A DNA stretch of 51,565 nt, taken from Paractinoplanes atraurantiacus. Its GTDB lineage: Bacteria > Actinomycetota > Actinomycetes > Mycobacteriales > Micromonosporaceae. Position 1 is the first letter of the stretch. The number at the start of each line of letters is the position of its first letter. The notes below the pieces were generated by a model. That model was given only the letters and a program-made list of their open reading frames with translations, had not been told where the DNA came from and searched no databases. The stretch is from the NCBI RefSeq assembly GCF_900215205.1, contig NZ_OBDY01000045.1, forward strand, positions 1 to 51,565, read 5' to 3'. Of the stretch, positions 42,930 through 50,330 are shown in pieces. The position numbers and the translations under genes are program-made.

Positions 42930-42960
42930 TTGACCTCAAGTGCACTCGAGGGCCTAGCGT
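42930..42960 (+). promoter_or_regulatory. SoxR-type promoter of the aldo/keto reductase gene
   Basis: TTGACC (-35, 42930-42935) and TAGCGT (-10, 42955-42960) are separated by 19 bases, the long spacing typical of MerR-family promoters. Spanning the spacer is CCTCAAGTGCACTCGAGG (42934-42951), which differs from a perfect palindrome at one base pair and keeps the CCTCAAG half-site of SoxR boxes (soxS: CCTCAAGTTAACTTGAGG). The -10 ends 7 bases before the ATG, so the message is probably leaderless. Confidence 0.75.
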
Positions 42961-42967
42961 TCCCCAC

Positions 42968-43978
42968 ATGCAGACGATCGAACTGGGCCGTACGGGGCAG
43001 CATGTCAGCCGGCTGGCGCTGGGTGCCATGCAAATGGGAAACGCGACGGGAGAGGAGGATTCGTTCCGCATTCTCGACCGCTATTTCGAGGTTGGCGGGT
43101 CGTTCGTGGACACGGCGAACTGCTACGAGTGGTGGGCGCGGCGGGACAGCCGCGGCGGGGAGAGCGAGGAGCTGCTCGGGCGCTGGATGCGCCGGGGCAA
43201 CCGGCGCGACGAGGTCTTCCTGGCGACCAAGGCCACGGCGCTGCCGCACTACTCGCCCGACCTGTGGGCGGCGGACGGCACGCCGGACTGGGAGCTGGCT
43301 CGCCGCACATTCGAGGGGGCGGGGGCGGAGACGCTGCGCAACGCCCTCGACGGGAGCCTGAAACGGCTCGGCACCGACCACGTCGACCTGTTCTACGTGC
43401 ACGTCGACGACCGGAACACGCCGCTCGAGGAGACCTTGGAGGCCCTGGCGGGCCTGGTGCGGTCGGGCAAGGTGCGTCACCTCGGCTGGTCCAACGTACG
43501 CACGTGGCGGCTCGAGCGGATCCGGGGGCTCTGCCGCGCGAACGGGTGGCCGCTGCCGGTGGCGATCCAGCAGCAGCACTCCTACCTGCGGGCGAACCCG
43601 GGGGCGGACAGCGCCTCCATCGTCGACGGTGAGCAGCTCGACTACCTCCGCGAGCACGACGACCAGACGCTGGTCGCGTATTCGCCGATCCTCAAGGGCA
43701 TCTACGACTCGGCGGCCAAGCGGGCCGAGCACTGGGTGTTCAGCTCGTACGGCGGCCCGGACACCGACGCGCGGCTGGCGGCGCTGCTCGAGGTGGCGGA
43801 CGAGGTCGGCGTCACCCCCAACCAGCTGGTGCTGGCGTGGCTGATGCACCAGAGCGCGCCGCGGGTGCTGCCGCTGATCGGGCCGCGCACGCCGGAGCAG
43901 TTCGAGGACATGCTGCCCGCGCTGGACGTGAAGCTCAGCGACGAGCAGCTGTCCCGTCTCGACACCGCCGGCGTCTGA
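42968..43978 (+). CDS. Aldo/keto reductase
   Basis: 336-residue NADPH-dependent aldo/keto reductase with the barrel's catalytic tetrad visible: Asp48 and Tyr53 in FVDTANCYEWW, Lys in FLATKAT, and His in LFYVHVDD. The cofactor-binding GWSNVRTWR and the late LIGPRTPEQ segments are present. It belongs to the oxidoreductase clade related to YajO/Tas-like enzymes; the substrate is unknown. The SoxR-type promoter predicts induction by redox-cycling compounds. It converges on the lipase gene with a 19-base gap. Confidence 0.92.
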   Translation: MQTIELGRTGQHVSRLALGAMQMGNATGEEDSFRILDRYFEVGGSFVDTANCYEWWARRDSRGGESEELLGRWMRRGNRRDEVFLATKATALPHYSPDLWAADGTPDWELARRTFEGAGAETLRNALDGSLKRLGTDHVDLFYVHVDDRNTPLEETLEALAGLVRSGKVRHLGWSNVRTWRLERIRGLCRANGWPLPVAIQQQHSYLRANPGADSASIVDGEQLDYLREHDDQTLVAYSPILKGIYDSAAKRAEHWVFSSYGGPDTDARLAALLEVADEVGVTPNQLVLAWLMHQSAPRVLPLIGPRTPEQFEDMLPALDVKLSDEQLSRLDTAGV

Positions 43979-43997
43979 CCCGCCGGCAGAAAAAGGA

Positions 43998-45305
43998 TCA
44001 GCGGAGGCGGTCGGCGATCCAGTCGGCGACCGTCTCCGTCGAGGCGAAGACGGCGCCGTCGTGGGTCTGGCCGGGCAGTTTGTCGTACCGGACCGGGCGG
44101 TAGTCGTCGAGCTGGTCGACGAGGATGTCGGTCACGGCGGCCGGCACGGCCTCGTCGGCGGTGCCCTGCACGATCAGGATCGGGGCGCTGGGCGCGGTCT
44201 GGGCCGGGTTGTCGTAATGGGCCAGCTTGGCCACCCAGGCGTCGGGGAGCTGGCCGCCGTTGAGCAGCTGGGTCGCGGTCAGCGGGGCGTAGGCGGCCAG
44301 GATCTCGGTGAGGCAGCCGGTCTCGAGGACGCCGGCCCGCTGGCGGGCGGGGGCGGCGAGCACGTCGGCCGGGCGGAAGGAGGGTTCGACGGCGCTGAGA
44401 CCGTAGACGCCCATGACCAGGTAGCCCTGCCCGGGGGTGCCGGGAATCTGCGGGGCGAGCACGTCGACGTTGGAGACGGGGGCGATGCCGGCGGTGCCGC
44501 GCAGCTGAAGGTCGCCGTCGTAGGACGGGGCGAGCTGGTTGGCGAACAGGGCGCCCTGGCCGCCCTGCGAGTGCCCGTCGATGGCGTACTTCGCGCTGAG
44601 GGAAGGGTTGAGGCGGCGGGCGGCGCGGACGCTGTCGATGATCGAGCGGCCTTCGCTGGCGCCGATCAGGTAGGGGTGAGGCTGCGGGGTGCCGAGGCCG
44701 GGATAGTCGGGGGCGGCCACGGTCCAGCCGCGGCTGAGCAGCTCGGCGACGGCGGCGCGGGCCTCGGGCCAGAAGACGTCCTGGTGGGTGGAGGGCGCGC
44801 AGCGGTCGGCGAGGCCGGTGGTGCCGTGCGCCCAGACGACGACGTTGTCCTTGCGGTTGGTACGCGGGGTCAGCACGAGCCCGGTCGCGGTGATGCGCTC
44901 GCCGCGAACGTCGGTGGTCACGTACTTGACGAACCGGCCGGTGGCCGCGCCGGCGAGCTCCTTGGGGAGGGCCGCGACCGACGAGCTGATCACGCTGCCG
45001 GGAGGGGCGCCACCACCCGCGATCGGCGACTGGGCCGGGCCGGCCTGCGTGGCTGTCGCCCCGGCGTGCGTGGCCGTCACGCCGGCTTGTGCGGCCGTCG
45101 ACCCGGCTTGTGCGGCCGTCACGCCAGCTTGGGTGGCCGTCGACTCGGCGTGCGTGGCCGTCACGCCGGCTTGGGTGGCCGTCGACTCGGCGTGCGTGGC
45201 CATCGCGCCGGCTTGCGCGGCTGTCGCGCCGGTCTCCGCGGCGGTGACAATGGCGGTGCTGCTGATCAGTAGCGACACCGTCAGTAGGCGATGGGCTCTC
45301 CTCAT
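43998..45305 (-). CDS. Secreted LIP-family lipase/esterase with heptapeptide repeat region
   Basis: 435-residue secreted alpha/beta hydrolase of the fungal-type secretory lipase (LIP) family. The N-terminal signal peptide is MRRAHRLLTVSLLISSTAIV. Residues 28-90 are nine tandem heptapeptides of the form T-A-(T/A)-(Q/H)-A-(G/E)-x. The hydrolase domain begins near 95, with the AHGTTG oxyanion segment, nucleophile IDGHSQGG, Asp in VQGTADEAVP and His in LPGQTHDGAVF. The Ala/Thr-rich repeat could be a flexible or glycosylated spacer. It converges with the aldo/keto reductase gene. Confidence 0.9.
   Translation of the reverse strand: MRRAHRLLTVSLLISSTAIVTAAETGATAAQAGAMATHAESTATQAGVTATHAESTATQAGVTAAQAGSTAAQAGVTATHAGATATQAGPAQSPIAGGGAPPGSVISSSVAALPKELAGAATGRFVKYVTTDVRGERITATGLVLTPRTNRKDNVVVWAHGTTGLADRCAPSTHQDVFWPEARAAVAELLSRGWTVAAPDYPGLGTPQPHPYLIGASEGRSIIDSVRAARRLNPSLSAKYAIDGHSQGGQGALFANQLAPSYDGDLQLRGTAGIAPVSNVDVLAPQIPGTPGQGYLVMGVYGLSAVEPSFRPADVLAAPARQRAGVLETGCLTEILAAYAPLTATQLLNGGQLPDAWVAKLAHYDNPAQTAPSAPILIVQGTADEAVPAAVTDILVDQLDDYRPVRYDKLPGQTHDGAVFASTETVADWIADRLR
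45036..45245 (-). repeat. 21-bp tandem repeat (x9, plus a degenerate tenth) in the lipase gene
   Basis: Nine consecutive 21-bp units (45036-45224) encode heptapeptides such as TATQAGV, TATHAES and TAAQAGS. A decayed unit TAAETGA precedes them, directly after the signal peptide. THAES/TQAGV pairs recur in register, suggesting 42-bp duplications. Confidence 0.9.
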
Positions 45306-45421
45306 GCGTACTCCCCGAGCGTGGCGACGTGAATGCGGGAGACGTTATGCGTGACAAATCGGAGATGTCGGCAATGTACCTCGATGGTTGCGCGCCGAAA
45401 CTCGATCGGGTGACGCGTGGC

Positions 45422-45490
45422 GTGCTCGGCTTCAGGCGCGCGGGGGTGCTTGGTTTTGGGTGCGCGGGGTGCTCGGTTTTGGGCGCGCGG
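45422..45490 (+). repeat. Three ~23-bp direct repeats between the lipase and TetR genes
   Basis: Units starting GTGCTCGGCTTCAGGCGCGC (45422), GTGCTTGGTTTTGGGTGCGC (45446) and GTGCTCGGTTTTGGGCGCGC (45469) lie head to tail just past the TetR stop codon. The 198-base intergenic region around them (45306-45503) contains no other feature I can support apart from the lipase upstream region. Confidence 0.8.
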
Positions 45491-45503
45491 TTTCGGGGAC
45501 GCG

Positions 45504-46061
45504 CTATTGCTTCTGATCTGCCCGGGCCGGGCGTACTCCCAAAAGCCGCAAGGCGGACGCGGTGAGTAAGGAACGCAGGGCCTCGTCGTCCATTTTGGCC
45601 AGGTGGGGGTCGGTGCCGGCGGTGATCAGGCCGCCGCTGACCATGGTGACGCCGATGCGGGTGGCGGGGTCGGGATCGGGGCCGGCGATCATGTCCAGCA
45701 GGCTTTCGACGGCGCGCATGGCCGGGTGAGGGCGCACCAGCTGGATCACCACCGGGTCGAAGCTCAGCACCGCCGACAACCGCCGGTAGTCGACGACCAG
45801 GTCGACCACGCCGGCGATCGCGTGCCGCACCCGGGCCGGGCGGCCGCGCTGACCGGCCGTGCTCTCGGCCAGCGCCACCAGGCGGTCCATGGCCGGCGCG
45901 ATCGCGGTCAGGACGATCTCCTCCTTGGTCGGGAACTGGTGGTACACGGCCGCCTTCGTGACGCCCAGACGGTCGGCGATCATCTGCAGCGACGTGCCGC
46001 TGACCCCGTTCTCGGCGAACAGATCGAGGGCGGCGCCGATGACCCGTTCGCGAGCACTCAT
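45504..46061 (-). CDS. TetR-family regulator, divergent from flavoprotein dehydrogenase
   Basis: 185-residue TetR regulator with the helix-turn-helix TSLQMIADRLGVTKAAVYHQFPTKEE at residues about 25-50. The C-terminal ligand domain has no recognisable signature. The ATG at 46061 gives the standard length; the frame stays open far upstream, antisense to the next gene, which is ignored. It is separated by 84 bases from the divergent FAD-dependent dehydrogenase, and two matching palindromes occupy that gap, so it probably controls both genes. Confidence 0.9.
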   Translation of the reverse strand: MSARERVIGAALDLFAENGVSGTSLQMIADRLGVTKAAVYHQFPTKEEIVLTAIAPAMDRLVALAESTAGQRGRPARVRHAIAGVVDLVVDYRRLSAVLSFDPVVIQLVRPHPAMRAVESLLDMIAGPDPDPATRIGVTMVSGGLITAGTDPHLAKMDDEALRSLLTASALRLLGVRPARADQKQ

Positions 46062-46092
46062 GCCGAGGATCGTAGCCACCCCTTGTTTTGCA

Positions 46093-46132
46093 CTAGCCGC
46101 CCGGCTACCTTGCAGCCTAGCCGATCGGCTAG
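46093..46132. promoter_or_regulatory. Two matched TetR-type operators
   Basis: CTAGCCGATCGGCTAG (46117-46132) is a perfect 16-base palindrome. CTAGCCGCCCGGCTAC (46093-46108) is the same motif with one arm base changed. Their centres are 24 bases apart. Both sit in the divergent gap, the nearer one 13 bases before the dehydrogenase GTG and overlapping its expected promoter and leader. Confidence 0.8.
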
Positions 46133-46145
46133 CCAAGGAGGCGTT

Positions 46146-47795
46146 GTGGCGTGGGATCGTGAAGTCGACGTACTGGTAGTGGGAACGGGCGCCGCCGCTC
46201 TGAGCGCCGCCATCGCCGCGGCCGAGGCGAACATGCGGGTGCTCGTCATCGAAAGCACGGCCAAATGGGGCGGCACGACCGCGCTCAGCGGCGGCGGCCT
46301 GTGGATGCCGACCAATCCGCTGATCGGCAAGCAGGGGCGCGAGGATTCGGTCGCCAAAGCGCTGACGTACATGCAGGAAGCCATCGGCGATGCCGGACCG
46401 GCCAGTTCGCCCGAGCGCCGGCAGGCCTTTGTCGAAACCATTCCCGAGGTCTTCCAGCTGCTGGCCAAACGGGGCGTGCGATGGACGGCGGCCAAGGATT
46501 ACCCCGACTACTACCCGGACCGGCCGGGCGGAATGACCGGGCGCAGCATCGAGGCCGAGCCGTTCGACATCCGCAAACTCGGCCCGATGCGGGACTCGTT
46601 CCGCGGTCTCGACAGCATGCCGGCGCCGCTCAAGACCGACGATGTGTGGCTGCTTTCCCGCGCCTGGTCGACCCCGAGCGGCTTCGTCCGCGGCGCCCGT
46701 TTCGTCTTCCGGACGCTCGGCGGTCTCGCCACCGGCAAACGCCTTTACGGCATCGGCTCGGCATTGTCGGCCAGCCTGATGAGCATCGTCCGGCGCCAGG
46801 GCACCGAAGTCCTTCTGCAAACCCCGTTGACCGGGCTCGAGCGGGACGCTTCCGGCGCCGTCGTGGGTGCGGTCATCGGATCCGGCGTACGGGTGAGAGC
46901 GCTGGGCGGAGTAGTCCTCGGGGCGGGCGGCTTCGCGCGCAACAGCGAATGGCGCCAGAAGCATCACGGCATCCCCGGATACAGCTCGGCGCCGGAAGGC
47001 GACCTCGGTCAGGCCATCGACATCGCGGCGGAGGTGGGCGCGCAACTGGAGCTGATGGACGACGCCTGGTGGGGCGCCTCGGTGCCGCTGCCCAACGGCT
47101 CCAGTCAATTCGTCCTGTCCGAGCGCTCGATGCCGTTCAGCATCGTGGTCGATTCCGCGGGGTCGCGCTACACCAACGAATCGGCCAGCTACATCGACTT
47201 CGGCCACGCCATGCTGGAACGCGACAAGACGGTGCCCGCCATTCCGAGCTGGCTGATTCTCGACGTACGCCATCGTCGCCGTTATCTCTTCAATGCTTTC
47301 CTCACCGGCACCAAGGAGTTGCGGGCGGCCGGCATCGTCCGCTCGGCGTCCACGATCGAGGCGCTGGCGGCCGACCTCGACATGGAACCGGCCAAGCTGC
47401 GGGCGACGGTCGAGCGATTCAACGGTTTCGCCCGGGCCGGCGTGGATGAGGACTTCGGCCGCGGCCGTACGGAATACGACAACTATTACGGCGATCCCCG
47501 CGTCAAGCCGAACCCGAACCTGGGGCCGCTGGAGAAAGGTCCTTTCACGGCGGTGCAATTGGTGCCGGGCGATCTGGGCACGAAGGGTGGCCTGCTGACC
47601 GACGCGGACGCCCGGGTGATCGACACCGCGGGCGACGTCATCGAGGGCCTCTACGCTGCGGGAAACACCACGGCCTCGGTCATGGGCCGTACGTATCCGG
47701 GCCCCGGCGCCACGATCGCGCCGGCCGTGGTGTTCGGATATCGGGGTGGCCGCGCCGCCGCGGCCCGAGCTGCGGGGACCCCCGTGAAACATTGA
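46146..47795 (+). CDS. FAD-dependent dehydrogenase, 3-ketosteroid-delta1-dehydrogenase-like
   Basis: 549-residue flavoprotein of the fumarate-reductase/KstD superfamily. The N-terminal dinucleotide-binding site is VLVVGTGAAALSAAIAAA, followed by WGGTTALSGGGLWMP. The C-terminal GNTTASVMGRTYPGPGATI and AVVFGYRGG match the KstD flavin-capping region. KstD enzymes introduce the delta1 double bond into 3-ketosteroids; a steroid or related cyclic ketone substrate is plausible but not shown, as no other steroid-catabolism genes are nearby. GTG at 46146 is chosen by AAGGAGG 5 bases upstream. Predicted to be repressed by the adjacent TetR. Confidence 0.88.
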   Translation: MAWDREVDVLVVGTGAAALSAAIAAAEANMRVLVIESTAKWGGTTALSGGGLWMPTNPLIGKQGREDSVAKALTYMQEAIGDAGPASSPERRQAFVETIPEVFQLLAKRGVRWTAAKDYPDYYPDRPGGMTGRSIEAEPFDIRKLGPMRDSFRGLDSMPAPLKTDDVWLLSRAWSTPSGFVRGARFVFRTLGGLATGKRLYGIGSALSASLMSIVRRQGTEVLLQTPLTGLERDASGAVVGAVIGSGVRVRALGGVVLGAGGFARNSEWRQKHHGIPGYSSAPEGDLGQAIDIAAEVGAQLELMDDAWWGASVPLPNGSSQFVLSERSMPFSIVVDSAGSRYTNESASYIDFGHAMLERDKTVPAIPSWLILDVRHRRRYLFNAFLTGTKELRAAGIVRSASTIEALAADLDMEPAKLRATVERFNGFARAGVDEDFGRGRTEYDNYYGDPRVKPNPNLGPLEKGPFTAVQLVPGDLGTKGGLLTDADARVIDTAGDVIEGLYAAGNTTASVMGRTYPGPGATIAPAVVFGYRGGRAAAARAAGTPVKH

Positions 47796-47800
47796 TGAAC

Positions 47801-47806
47801 TACTCT
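47801..47806 (+). promoter_or_regulatory. -10 element TACTCT of the LysR gene
   Basis: TACTCT lies exactly 7 bases before the GTG at 47814, within the 18-base gap after the dehydrogenase. No Shine-Dalgarno is seen, so the LysR message is probably leaderless. Confidence 0.45.
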
Positions 47807-47813
47807 CGTCCCG

Positions 47814-48767
47814 GTGGAGCTGGAACTGCGCCACCTGCGCCTGGTCTGTGCGATAGCCGACGCCGGCAGCGTCACCAAAGCCGCCGCCGTCCTCGGCGTC
47901 GCCCAGCCGGCCCTGGCCACCCAGCTGCGCCGGGTCGAGCGCATGCTCGGCGGCCCGCTGTTCGTCCGCGGCCGCCGGGGCGTGCTCCCCACCGAGCTGG
48001 GCGACCTGGTGCTGTCCCGCGCGAGGGTGCTGATCCCCGCGGTGAGCGGCCTGCACGACGACGCCAGTGTCCTGGTCACGGCCGGCTCCGACGCCCGCTT
48101 CCGGATCGGTGCCACGAACGGCCCGATCGTCGCCGGCCTGGTCCAGCGCCTGGCCGAGGCCTATCCGTCCAGCCCGGTCTCGGTCCACTCGACATGGTCG
48201 GAGAACGAGATCGTCCGCCTGGTCCAGGACGGCCGCCTCGACTACGCCCTGGTCGGTGCGTGCGCGACCGGCCAGCCCGGCACCGACGACCTGTCCGGCC
48301 TCTCCTGGCGGGTCCTCTGCGTCGACCCGGTGTGGGTCCTGGTCGACGAGAACCACCCGGTGGCCACCCGCTCGGAGGTGAGCCTGAGCGAGCTCGCCGG
48401 CGAACAATGGGTGAGCGCCCCCGGCGACGGCTGCTTCAACGAATGCTTCGCGGCCGCCTGCGCGCGGGCCGGCTTCACCCCGCGTTTCCCGTACGAGATG
48501 GACGCCGGCGCCGTCTTCGACCTGGTCACCACGGCCCGGGCCGTGGCCCTGTGCCAGGCCACGGTGCGGGACGTCCCAGGCGCGGTGGCCGTCCCGCTGA
48601 CCGGCTCCCCGCTGAGCTGGCGCCACATGCTGGGCTGGGACTCGCATTCCCCGTACGCATTAGAGGTGGCCACTTTCGCCACAGCCGCCTATCTGGAGAT
48701 AGTCGACCGCCGCCCCCGCTACGCGACGTGGCTGACCAAACATCCAGCCTTCGGCACCGTAGTCTGA
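47814..48767 (+). CDS. LysR-family transcriptional regulator
   Basis: 317-residue LysR regulator with the N-terminal winged helix (LRHLRLVCAIADAGSVTKAAAVLGVAQPALATQL, spanning residues 5-40) and a periplasmic-binding-protein-like effector domain (about 95-300). The effector and target genes are not evident. LysR genes are often divergent from their target; here both neighbours point the same way, so the target may be itself, the following reductase or a distant locus. Confidence 0.92.
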   Translation: MELELRHLRLVCAIADAGSVTKAAAVLGVAQPALATQLRRVERMLGGPLFVRGRRGVLPTELGDLVLSRARVLIPAVSGLHDDASVLVTAGSDARFRIGATNGPIVAGLVQRLAEAYPSSPVSVHSTWSENEIVRLVQDGRLDYALVGACATGQPGTDDLSGLSWRVLCVDPVWVLVDENHPVATRSEVSLSELAGEQWVSAPGDGCFNECFAAACARAGFTPRFPYEMDAGAVFDLVTTARAVALCQATVRDVPGAVAVPLTGSPLSWRHMLGWDSHSPYALEVATFATAAYLEIVDRRPRYATWLTKHPAFGTVV

Positions 48768-48795
48768 TCGCCACGCATAAAGGGGGAGCAGCGCG

Positions 48796-49413
48796 ATGAG
48801 ACCACTGCGATACTCGATCAACGTCACGCTTGACGGCTGCGTCCATCACGAGGCGGGGGTCGCTCCCGATGAGGAGTCGATGCGCTACTGGACCGAGGAG
48901 ATGGGGCGCGCCGACGCCCTGCTGTTCGGCCGGGTGACGTACGGGATGATGGAGTCGGCGTGGCGGCGGCCGGATACCGGCCCGTGGCCCGACTGGATGG
49001 ACGAGTGGGAGATCCCGTTCGCCGAGACCATCGACGCGGCGAAGAAGTACGTCGTGTCGAGCACGCTGACCGAGGTCGACTGGAACGCCGAGCTGGTGCG
49101 AGGCGACCTGGGGCCGGCGGTTCAGCGGCTCAAGCAGGAGCCGGGCGCGGGCCTGTTCGTCGGTGGCGTGACGCTGCCCCTGGCCCTGGCCGATCTGGGA
49201 CTGATCGACGAGTACGAGTTTCTCGTGCAGCCGGTCCTGGCCGGGCACGGGCCGACGTTGCTCGCCGGTCTGCGCGAGCGCATCCAGCTCGAGCTCGTGG
49301 ATCGCCATGAGTTCCGGTCGGGAGCGTTCGCCCTGCGGTACCGGCCCAGGCGCGATTCCTCAGAACCAGACGCTGGCCCGGAGTTGTCCGGTGTTGCCGA
49401 GGTCCAGGGGTGA
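48796..49413 (+). CDS. RibD-C/dihydrofolate-reductase-family protein
   Basis: 205-residue pyrimidine-reductase-fold protein with the family's start (RYSINVTLDGCV), the NADPH-contacting LLFGRVTYGMM near residue 45, a GGVTLPLALADLGLIDEYEF segment and the late PVLAGHGPTLL. Members of this family are usually reductases of unknown substrate, distinct from true FolA. AAAGGGGGAG precedes the ATG. The last 18 codons (SSEPDAGPELSGV tail) run antisense over the end of the following lipoprotein gene and look non-conserved. Confidence 0.88.
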   Translation: MRPLRYSINVTLDGCVHHEAGVAPDEESMRYWTEEMGRADALLFGRVTYGMMESAWRRPDTGPWPDWMDEWEIPFAETIDAAKKYVVSSTLTEVDWNAELVRGDLGPAVQRLKQEPGAGLFVGGVTLPLALADLGLIDEYEFLVQPVLAGHGPTLLAGLRERIQLELVDRHEFRSGAFALRYRPRRDSSEPDAGPELSGVAEVQG

Positions 49414-49956
49414 CGGCAGGGTGACGAGCTGGCGTGTTCCGCCCTTCGAGACGGCGACCGCCAGCGACGCGCCGGTGTCGGCCGCACCGCTGATGTTGGT
49501 GACGGTGTTGCGCCAGGACAGCATGGTCAGCGCGCTGGTGCCCGGTTTCAGCACGAGACGCTTCGGCGGCGCGGTGTAGTAATTGCTGGGCACGATGGAG
49601 ATCTTCAGCGGACGGCCGTCCTCGTCGAGCACGACGATGTCCGGCCGCCCCTTGACCTCGTACGGCTCGGTGCCGCAGTTGCGAACCGTCAGCGCCATCT
49701 CCCGGTATCCCATGGCCGCCTCACCGCGTTCCGCCGTGATGAGCACGCCGGTCAGGGAGCACGCGGACACCGCCTCGACCGCCGGCGGCGCGGTGGGACC
49801 ACTGGCGGTGGGAACAGCGACCGGCGAGGTCGTGACGCTGGGCGCAGGCGTCGGTGCCAGCCCGTTGCTGGCCTGCCATGGCGTCGAGCACGAGGCAACC
49901 AGCGGAACAGCAAGCAAAACGATCAAACGGCGCAGCCCAAACACGCCGACGATCAT
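49360..49956 (-). CDS. Lipoprotein with DUF4232-like domain
   Basis: 198-residue exported lipoprotein. The signal peptide ends at lipobox VASC (Cys23), followed by a Pro/Thr/Ser-rich linker and a DUF4232-like domain with two Cys (SACSLTG and VRNCGT) likely to form a disulfide. The segment EMALTVRNCGTEPYEVKGRP and a C-terminal strand pattern fit that family; the function is unknown. Overlaps the convergent reductase gene by 54 bases. The preceding minus-strand small gene ends 21 bases upstream of its start. Confidence 0.85.
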   Translation of the reverse strand: MIVGVFGLRRLIVLLAVPLVASCSTPWQASNGLAPTPAPSVTTSPVAVPTASGPTAPPAVEAVSACSLTGVLITAERGEAAMGYREMALTVRNCGTEPYEVKGRPDIVVLDEDGRPLKISIVPSNYYTAPPKRLVLKPGTSALTMLSWRNTVTNISGAADTGASLAVAVSKGGTRQLVTLPSPLDLGNTGQLRASVWF

Positions 49957-49976
49957 GCCTCACCCCCGCAAACCGG

Positions 49977-50309
49977 TTATGTCGGATCGGGGATGACCTG
50001 GCAGGCGCCGCCGATCTCCCCTTCGCGGACCAGCCCCTCGATGGCGTCGATCATCGCCGTGAGTCCGGGGCGGGGCGTGATGACCAGGTCGGTGGTGAAG
50101 AAGTAGCGGCCACCGGCGGCCTCGCCGGTCACGGCCCACCGGCGCAGCGCGGCGTCGATCGCGCCCAGGGTCATCACGGTGGCGTAGTAGGTCGGGCCCC
50201 CGGTGAGGGTCACGTAGAAGTCCTGGTCCTCGAGCTGCTCCAAGTCGTCGGCGGGAGACGCGGGGAAGCGCGCCACGAACTGGTCGCGCTCGACGACGAG
50301 GAAAGGCAT
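49977..50309 (-). CDS. Small conserved-looking protein of unknown function
   Basis: 110-residue soluble protein that I do not recognise, of mixed alpha/beta pattern, starting MPFLVVERDQF and ending CQVIPDPT. There is no signal peptide and no known motif. ATG at 50309 is taken because TAAACT lies 7 bases upstream on the minus strand, which suggests a leaderless message. It is divergent from the arylamine N-acetyltransferase with only 21 bases between start codons. Confidence 0.65.
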   Translation of the reverse strand: MPFLVVERDQFVARFPASPADDLEQLEDQDFYVTLTGGPTYYATVMTLGAIDAALRRWAVTGEAAGGRYFFTTDLVITPRPGLTAMIDAIEGLVREGEIGGACQVIPDPT

Positions 50310-50316
50310 CTGAGCC

Positions 50317-50324
50317 AGTTTAAT
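50317..50324. promoter_or_regulatory. Shared AT-rich core of two divergent leaderless promoters
   Basis: The octamer AGTTTAAT reads TAAACT on the minus strand, 7 bases before the ATG at 50309, and TTTAAT on the plus strand, 6 bases before the ATG at 50331. Overlapping -10 elements on opposite strands would fire outward from the same spot. Confidence 0.5.
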
Positions 50325-50330
50325 GGATCT

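Noticed and set aside
46062..48647. Upstream extension of the minus-strand TetR frame through the dehydrogenase and LysR genes
   Set aside because: Only the last 185 residues look like TetR; the extension is antisense to two well-supported genes and runs through the operators.
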